From JACQNR01 sp964533045 (GTDB taxonomy: Bacteria; Acidobacteriota; Terriglobia; UBA7540), in assembly GCA_964533045.1 (NCBI GenBank), contig CAZHKT010000118.1, forward strand, positions 1 through 11,489: a stretch of 11,489 bases of DNA, given 5' to 3'. Positions 7,662 to 11,489 of the stretch are shown here, in pieces; within the stretch, counting starts at the first letter, position 1; every line of letters begins with the position of its first letter. The position numbers and the translations under genes were made by a program. Below the pieces are notes generated by a model. That model was not told where the DNA came from. It saw only the letters and a program-made list of their open reading frames with translations, and made no database searches.

Positions 7662-7682
7662 CGCCGCCCTGTCGAGCGCTAC
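7658..7682 (+). repeat. Inverted repeat spanning the nadC stop codon, with a flanking direct repeat
   Basis: GTAGCGC (7658-7664) and GCGCTAC (7676-7682) are perfect 7-bp inverted arms around 11 bases, and the left arm contains the nadC TAG. The octamer ACCGTTGT also occurs as a direct repeat at 7652-7659 and 7681-7688, bracketing the structure. It may be a 3'-end hairpin or a protein site, and no U-tract follows. Confidence 0.5.
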
Positions 7683-7690
7683 CGTTGTGC

Positions 7691-7711
7691 CGCCGACCTG
7701 CAGGGTCGGCG
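7691..7711 (+). terminator. Strong GC-rich hairpin between nadC and birA (possible attenuator or terminator)
   Basis: CGCCGACC (7691-7698) and GGTCGGCG (7704-7711) form a perfect 8-bp stem with the 5-base loop TGCAG. Downstream is CCAACCCTTTCT, which has only a short broken pyrimidine run. Termination is possible but would be weak by the U-tract rule. The same hairpin could stabilise the 3' end of the valS-nadC message. Confidence 0.45.
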
Positions 7712-7730
7712 CCAACCCTTTCTGGAAATG

Positions 7731-7746
7731 CCGGGCGGAAGCCCGG
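7731..7746 (+). promoter_or_regulatory. GNRA-capped hairpin just upstream of the birA start
   Basis: CCGGGC (7731-7736) and GCCCGG (7741-7746) form a perfect 6-bp stem capped by GGAA, a GNRA-type tetraloop. It ends 10 bases before the birA ATG, where a ribosome site would lie. The only purine-rich signal left is GGGGCG partly inside the stem. The hairpin could limit or organise ribosome access to birA. Confidence 0.45.
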
Positions 7747-7756
7747 GGCGACTCCT

Positions 7757-8749
7757 ATGGCCGCGGGCAGCACCGACCGCAAAATTGACCGATTGCTCCA
7801 GCTCATGGCACAAAACGCCACGGTGGTTCTGCCCGGCCCTAAAATCGCCGCGGAAATCGGCGTGACGCGTTCGACTGTCTGGCAGTACATCGAAAAGCTG
7901 CGCTCGCTAGGCGTCGAGATCAAGGGCTATCCTTCGAGCGGTTACCAGCTCCAGAAACTTCCGGATATTCTCGCTCCCGGACTGGTGAAGCTGGACGCGG
8001 CTGAAGGGAAGATCGGCCACCGGATTCTGCACTACTTCAAGACCGATTCCACCAATCGCGTGGCCATGGCGCTGGCTGCCCGCGACGCCCCTCATGGCAC
8101 CGTCGTGGTGGCGGAAGAACAGACGGCGGGGCGCGGGCGCCTGGGACGCTCGTGGTACTCGGAAAAGTCGAGCGGTATCTACGCGTCGGTCATTCTGCGT
8201 CCGGCGCTGGCTCCCTCGGCGGCCCCCATGCTGACCCTCATGGCGGGTCTGTCGGTTCACGCGGCCATTGGGTCCGTGGCCGGCCTTTCCGCCGACATCC
8301 GCTGGCCCAATGACGTGCTCCTCGGCGGCAAGAAAGTTTGCGGCATTCTGACCGAGATGAACGCCGAGATTGACCGCCTGTATGCCGTGGTGCTCGGGAT
8401 TGGGATCAATGTGAACCATCGCGAAATGCCGGAGGAGTTGCGACCGATCGCGACGTCATTGCGCATCGAAACGGGCAGGCCCGTGGCGCGCGCGCTCCTG
8501 CTCGCGACGCTGCTTCGAGAACTGGAGCAGCACTATCAGCTCTTTCTGCGGGAGGGAGGCGGTGCCATTGCTGCCCGCTGGAGCGCGGCTTCCTCCTACG
8601 CCCGGGGGAAGTCGGTTCGCGTGCTCACCGCGACGGGCGAATACCAGGCGGTCACGGCAGGTCTCGACCCGCGCGGAACCCTTCGGGTCCGCCGCTCGGA
8701 CGGCCGCGAAGAGCTGCTGATCGCGGGTGAGATTCTCGAAGTAAAATAG
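7757..8749 (+). CDS. birA: Bifunctional biotin--[acetyl-CoA-carboxylase] ligase / biotin operon repressor (BirA)
   Basis: Activates biotin to biotinyl-5'-AMP and attaches it to a lysine of biotin-dependent carboxylases such as acetyl-CoA carboxylase. At 330 residues it is a group II ligase: residues about 5-60 form a winged helix-turn-helix (KIAAEIGVTRSTVWQYIEKLRSLGVEI), so it can also repress transcription. The catalytic domain shows TDSTN, then the adenylate-binding loop GRGRLGR at 125-131 (E. coli GRGRRGR). DIRWPNDV and KKVCGILTE follow, the latter holding the lysine equivalent to E. coli Lys183. The C-terminal SH3-like domain contains GKSVRVL, LDPRGTLRV and IAGEILEV. ATG 7757 matches the family N terminus. 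An in-frame TTG at 7685 would add 24 residues encoded by two hairpins and is unlikely. The ribosome site is weak. No bio genes are present, so targets of repression are elsewhere. coaX follows after 84 bases. Confidence 0.96.
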   Translation: MAAGSTDRKIDRLLQLMAQNATVVLPGPKIAAEIGVTRSTVWQYIEKLRSLGVEIKGYPSSGYQLQKLPDILAPGLVKLDAAEGKIGHRILHYFKTDSTNRVAMALAARDAPHGTVVVAEEQTAGRGRLGRSWYSEKSSGIYASVILRPALAPSAAPMLTLMAGLSVHAAIGSVAGLSADIRWPNDVLLGGKKVCGILTEMNAEIDRLYAVVLGIGINVNHREMPEELRPIATSLRIETGRPVARALLLATLLRELEQHYQLFLREGGGAIAARWSAASSYARGKSVRVLTATGEYQAVTAGLDPRGTLRVRRSDGREELLIAGEILEVK

Positions 8750-8766
8750 CGGTTGCATCTCAGCGA

Positions 8767-8792
8767 TCCGTCATCCGCCAACGGATGACGGA
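8767..8792 (+). repeat. Perfect 11-bp hairpin between birA and coaX
   Basis: TCCGTCATCCG (8767-8777) pairs perfectly with CGGATGACGGA (8782-8792) around the tetraloop CCAA. This is the strongest stem in the window. It begins 17 bases after the birA stop and ends 41 bases before the coaX ATG at 8834. The following bases CAGGAGTC contain no U-tract, so it is not a classical terminator. It could be a transcript-stabilising stem or processing site, or a dispersed intergenic repeat unit. As double-stranded DNA it could also be a 26-bp palindromic protein site. Confidence 0.6.
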
Positions 8793-8833
8793 CAGGAGTC
8801 TGCGGAGAGCCCCGCGCGGTCGGCAGGATGCGA

Positions 8834-9616
8834 ATGCTCCTCGTCATTGATGTCGGAAACACGAATACGGTGGTCGGCGTCTTCGCTGGCAAGGAACTCA
8901 GAGCGCAATGGCGTCTCTCCACCAACCGGCGCCAGACCGCCGACGAGTTCGGCGTCTTCATCCGCAATCTTTTTATGCTCGATGGCATCCAGCCCGATTC
9001 GATCACGGGAATCATGATTGCCAGCGTGGTGCCGCCGCTCAATTTCGCACTGGAGGAGATGTCCACCAGATACTTCCGGCACAAGGCCGTCTTTCTCGGG
9101 CCGGGCACGCGCACCGGCATGGCCATCCATTACGACAATCCGCAGGAGGTGGGCGCGGACCGCATCGCCAACAGTGTGGCGGCGTTCGAAAAATACGGCG
9201 GCCCGTGCGTCGTGGTGGACTTCGGGACGGCGATCACCTTTGATGCCATCTCCGAGAAAGGCGAGTACCTGGGCGGCGTGATCGCTCCGGGCCTCGGCAT
9301 TTCGTCCGAGGCGCTCTTCCAGCACGCGGCGCGGCTGCCGCGCGTGGAAATCCGCGAGCCGCAGCGCGTGATCGGGACCAATACGGTGGTCAGCATGCAG
9401 TCCGGACTTTTCTACGGCGCGGTCGGAATGATGGATGGCATTCTCGACCGGATGTGCGCCACGCTGGGCGCCCGGACGAAAGTGATTGCCACCGGCGGCC
9501 ACGCTTCGCTGGTGGCGGGAGCGTCGAAGTACAAGATTCCCGTCGATGCTTCGCTGACGCTCGACGGGCTGCGCATCGTCTACGAGCGGCACCAGGCCGC
9601 CGCTCGCCACCGCTAG
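8834..9616 (+). CDS. coaX: Type III pantothenate kinase
   Basis: Phosphorylates pantothenate to 4'-phosphopantothenate, the first committed step of coenzyme A synthesis. Type III kinases belong to the ASKHA fold, require a monovalent cation and are not feedback-inhibited by CoA, unlike type I CoaA. The 260-residue protein shows the phosphate-binding start MLLVIDVGNTNTVVGVF at 1-17, then GADRIANSVAAFEKYG, the central DFGTAITFD and GGVIAPGLGISSEALFQHAARLP. It ends with IATGG and DASLTLDGL. ATG 8834 is preferred because AGGA (8825-8828) lies 5 bases before it and most family members begin MLLVIDVGNTN. An alternative ATG at 8828 adds only Met-Arg and lacks a placed ribosome site. birA-coaX adjacency is common across bacteria. 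The unknown gene begins 11 bases after the stop, so the two are likely cotranscribed. Confidence 0.97.
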   Translation: MLLVIDVGNTNTVVGVFAGKELRAQWRLSTNRRQTADEFGVFIRNLFMLDGIQPDSITGIMIASVVPPLNFALEEMSTRYFRHKAVFLGPGTRTGMAIHYDNPQEVGADRIANSVAAFEKYGGPCVVVDFGTAITFDAISEKGEYLGGVIAPGLGISSEALFQHAARLPRVEIREPQRVIGTNTVVSMQSGLFYGAVGMMDGILDRMCATLGARTKVIATGGHASLVAGASKYKIPVDASLTLDGLRIVYERHQAAARHR

Positions 9617-9627
9617 GGTGGGCCGCG

Positions 9628-10341
9628 TTGGAAAACTACTTCAATTACTTCACCGAGATCGAGGAATGTTACCGGCGCTGCCGCAATACGCCCTCGCTCC
9701 TCTCGCCGCTCGACTGGGCGCTCATTGAATCGTGGAAGGAAGCGGGGATTCCGCTGGCCGCCGTGCTCACCGGCATCGAACGCTCGTTCGAGAAGTTCCA
9801 GAAGCGGCCGCGCGGCCTCCAGCGCGTCAACAGCCTGGCCTATTGCACACAGCAAGTGATGAAAGCGGCCGAGGAGAGCAAAGATTCCGGCGCGGATCAA
9901 TCCGCGGCATCCCGGGAGACTCGCGGCGCTCCGCAAGCCGCGCCTTTTTCGGAGAAGGACCTGGCGGATTACTTCCATCGGAATGCTCAGGCGCTGGCAA
10001 GCGCTGCTGCCGCCGCCCGGGAATCCAACCACTCCGAATTGGCCGGCGACTTGGAGCGTGCGGCGAAGACTCTGGAAGCACTGGCGCCCGCGCCAGGCGG
10101 GACGGAATACGAAGCCCTGGAACGTAAACTCTCGTCGCTCGAAGACATCCTGCATTCGGCTCTCCTGCGAGTCACGAGCGTGGAACTGCTGGCGGATCTC
10201 AAGGCGGAGGTGGCTCGCGGGCTTGGCCCGGCGCGGCGGAACATGTCCGCTCATCAGATCGAATCGCTGGAGCGTCAATTTCTCAAGAAGCGTCTCTTTG
10301 AGCACTATCGAGTTCCGCGCCTGAGCTTGTTCTATCTCTGA
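9628..10341 (+). CDS. Unknown protein, 237 residues, helical with a disordered linker
   Basis: I do not recognise this protein. The TTG at 9628 is preferred: AGGGTGG (9615-9621) lies 6 bases upstream, overlapping the coaX stop, and no other in-frame start lies between that stop and the first structured residues. Residues 1-80 look like a compact domain: an aromatic start MENYFNYFTEIEE, then LLSPLDWALIESWKEAGIPLAAVLTGIERSFEKF, then VNSLAYCTQQV. That spacing loosely recalls the DnaD/DnaB C-terminal helical domain (acidic helix, Trp, then alternating helix, then a Tyr-containing helix); this is only an eye-level resemblance. Residues about 84-108 are Ser/Ala/Gly/Glu-rich and probably disordered. 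Residues 110-230 are strongly helical with heptad-like Leu spacing, ending in a basic Arg/Tyr-rich tail. There is no signal peptide or membrane segment, so it is probably cytoplasmic. It sits between coaX and the rRNA methyltransferase with gaps of 11 and 14 bases. Tight packing and codon use like its neighbours support a real gene. Confidence 0.8.
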   Translation: MENYFNYFTEIEECYRRCRNTPSLLSPLDWALIESWKEAGIPLAAVLTGIERSFEKFQKRPRGLQRVNSLAYCTQQVMKAAEESKDSGADQSAASRETRGAPQAAPFSEKDLADYFHRNAQALASAAAAARESNHSELAGDLERAAKTLEALAPAPGGTEYEALERKLSSLEDILHSALLRVTSVELLADLKAEVARGLGPARRNMSAHQIESLERQFLKKRLFEHYRVPRLSLFYL

Positions 10342-10355
10342 CGCGCCATGCAACC

Positions 10356-11489
10356 GTGACTTTTGAAATCGTCCCCCAAAAACTCGTTTATGGCGGCGAT
10401 GCATTAGGCCACCACGAAGGCCACCCTGTCTTTGTGCCGCGCGTGCTTCCCGGCGAGCGGGCGGAAGTGGAGACGGTTCGCCTCGCGAAGGGCTCGATCC
10501 ACGCCCGGCCGAGGCGGATCCTGGAGCCATCGCCCGAGCGCATCGAGCCGCCCTGTCCCTATTTCGGACGCTGCGGCGGCTGCGATTACCAGCACCTGGC
10601 CCCCGCGCGGCAGTCGGAGATCAAAAGAGACATCCTGACCGAAACCCTGCGCCGCATCGGCAAGATCAACTGGGAGCAGCCCATTGCTGTGCACGCAGCT
10701 CAGGCAGGCGGCTACCGCAACCAGGCGCAGTTCAAGGTGATGCGAAATCCCGAAGGCCGGGCGGAGCTGGGTTTTTTCGAGGCTTACTCTCACCGGCTCC
10801 TGCCCATCGACTCATGCCTGCTACTGACGGACAAGCTCAACCGAGTTCTTCAGTGGCTGCGCAGTGAGCCCTGGCCGACCCGGCTGGCTGATATCAGCGA
10901 AGTTGAACTGATGGTGGATGACCGGGATGAGAAGGTCATGCTCGTCCTGCGCGGGGCCGGTGCCGGCGGCGAGCAACTGGGCCAGGAGCTTCTCGCTTCC
11001 GGGCAAGGTGTGACCACTGTGGCGATTGAGAAAGCCAGCGGGCTGCGCGTCCTGGGCGAGCCGCACCTCCACTATTCGGTAAGTGATTTTGAATACCGGG
11101 TCAGTCCGGGATCCTTTTTCCAGGTATCACGCTTCCTGCTGCCGGAGCTGGTGGCCGCGGTTTTGAATGACACTCGGGCCGACACGGCATTGGACCTCTA
11201 TGCGGGCGTCGGACTGTTCACGCTGCCCTTAGCCTCTCGTTTTGCCAGCGTTGTATCGGTGGAAGCCTCCGAGACAGCGACGGGGGATCTGGCGGCGAAC
11301 GCCAGGGCGCACCAACTTCCCAACCTCCGCGTGGTTACCGCCACCGCACAGGATTTTCTCCGCCGATTTGCTCAGCCCGGAATTGACTTCGTCATCCTGG
11401 ATCCGCCACGCGCGGGAGTGGCGGGCGCGGCACTTAAGCTTCTGGCAGCGGTTCAGCCGGGGCGAATCCATTACGTTTCTTGCAGCCCG
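10356..11489 (+). CDS. rlmD: 23S rRNA (uracil-C5) methyltransferase, RlmD/RumA family, 3' end beyond window
   Basis: SAM-dependent enzyme that methylates C5 of a uridine in 23S rRNA (U1939 in E. coli RlmD; the target here is inferred). All 378 codons visible are open; the C terminus is outside the window. Residues 1-50 form a TRAM RNA-binding domain (VYGGDALGHHEGHPVFVPRVLPGERAEVE). Cysteines 67, 73 and 76 (CPYFGRCGGC) plus Cys154 match the four [4Fe-4S] ligands of RumA. The Rossmann methyltransferase domain has FFQVS at 254-258, the SAM motif LDLYAGVGLF at 279-288 and DPPRAG at 349-354. The last visible residues, SCSP, hold Cys376, which corresponds to the catalytic nucleophile. The usual N of FFQVN is S here. 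The GTG start lies 14 bases after the preceding gene and has no visible ribosome site. It could be translated by coupling. RlmC, RlmCD or TrmA-like specificity cannot be excluded. Confidence 0.93.
   Translation, partial: MTFEIVPQKLVYGGDALGHHEGHPVFVPRVLPGERAEVETVRLAKGSIHARPRRILEPSPERIEPPCPYFGRCGGCDYQHLAPARQSEIKRDILTETLRRIGKINWEQPIAVHAAQAGGYRNQAQFKVMRNPEGRAELGFFEAYSHRLLPIDSCLLLTDKLNRVLQWLRSEPWPTRLADISEVELMVDDRDEKVMLVLRGAGAGGEQLGQELLASGQGVTTVAIEKASGLRVLGEPHLHYSVSDFEYRVSPGSFFQVSRFLLPELVAAVLNDTRADTALDLYAGVGLFTLPLASRFASVVSVEASETATGDLAANARAHQLPNLRVVTATAQDFLRRFAQPGIDFVILDPPRAGVAGAALKLLAAVQPGRIHYVSCSP

Noticed and set aside
7685..7756. Longer BirA starting at TTG 7685
   Set aside because: The extra 24 residues are encoded by two hairpins, are rich in Pro/Gly/Arg and precede a normal family N terminus at ATG 7757.
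9613..10530. 305-codon frame on the minus strand
   Set aside because: It covers the unknown gene and the start of rlmD in antisense. The plus-strand frame is favoured by tight operon spacing, a placed ribosome site and continuity with neighbours.

Overview
The window is a GC-rich (roughly 60-65% by eye) bacterial chromosomal segment made of core housekeeping genes. Gene content and order suggest Acidobacteriota or a similar high-GC Gram-negative phylum: a homodimeric AceE-type pyruvate dehydrogenase E1, a type III pantothenate kinase (CoaX), a nadC-birA-coaX run, and a lineage-type unknown gene behind coaX. This placement is an inference; no rRNA or phylum-specific marker is present. I see no mobile element, prophage, CRISPR array or defence system.

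Layout. At the left edge a tRNA with anticodon CAU points leftward and is cut by the window end (1-54). A 428-base spacer without a convincing gene follows, then a rightward Lrp/AsnC-family regulator (483-986). A 158-base control region contains an Lrp-box-like palindrome, a candidate promoter and a hairpin. It leads into aceE (1145-3877), which stands without its usual partners aceF and lpd. After a hairpin and a well-formed sigma70-type promoter (3956-3985) comes a close-packed rightward series: valS (4032-6788), nadC (6792-7661), birA (7757-8749), coaX (8834-9616), an unknown 237-residue protein (9628-10341), and a 23S rRNA m5U methyltransferase of the RlmD/RumA family (10356 to beyond the right edge). 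The last gene is open at the window end.

How the genes fit together. AceE makes acetyl groups for acetyl-CoA. NadC, CoaX and BirA respectively make the NAD precursor, commit pantothenate to CoA, and attach biotin to carboxylases such as acetyl-CoA carboxylase. Much of the window therefore serves acetyl-CoA supply and use, flanked by translation genes (tRNA, ValRS, rRNA methyltransferase). An Lrp-type sensor beside aceE suggests amino-acid-responsive control of pyruvate oxidation.

The most informative non-coding signals are the valS promoter, which shows that translation must start at a TTG downstream of the first in-frame ATG; three perfect inverted repeats packed between nadC and birA; and an 11-bp perfect hairpin before coaX. 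The main unexplained protein is the 237-residue gene after coaX. Nothing here proves a new biological system.
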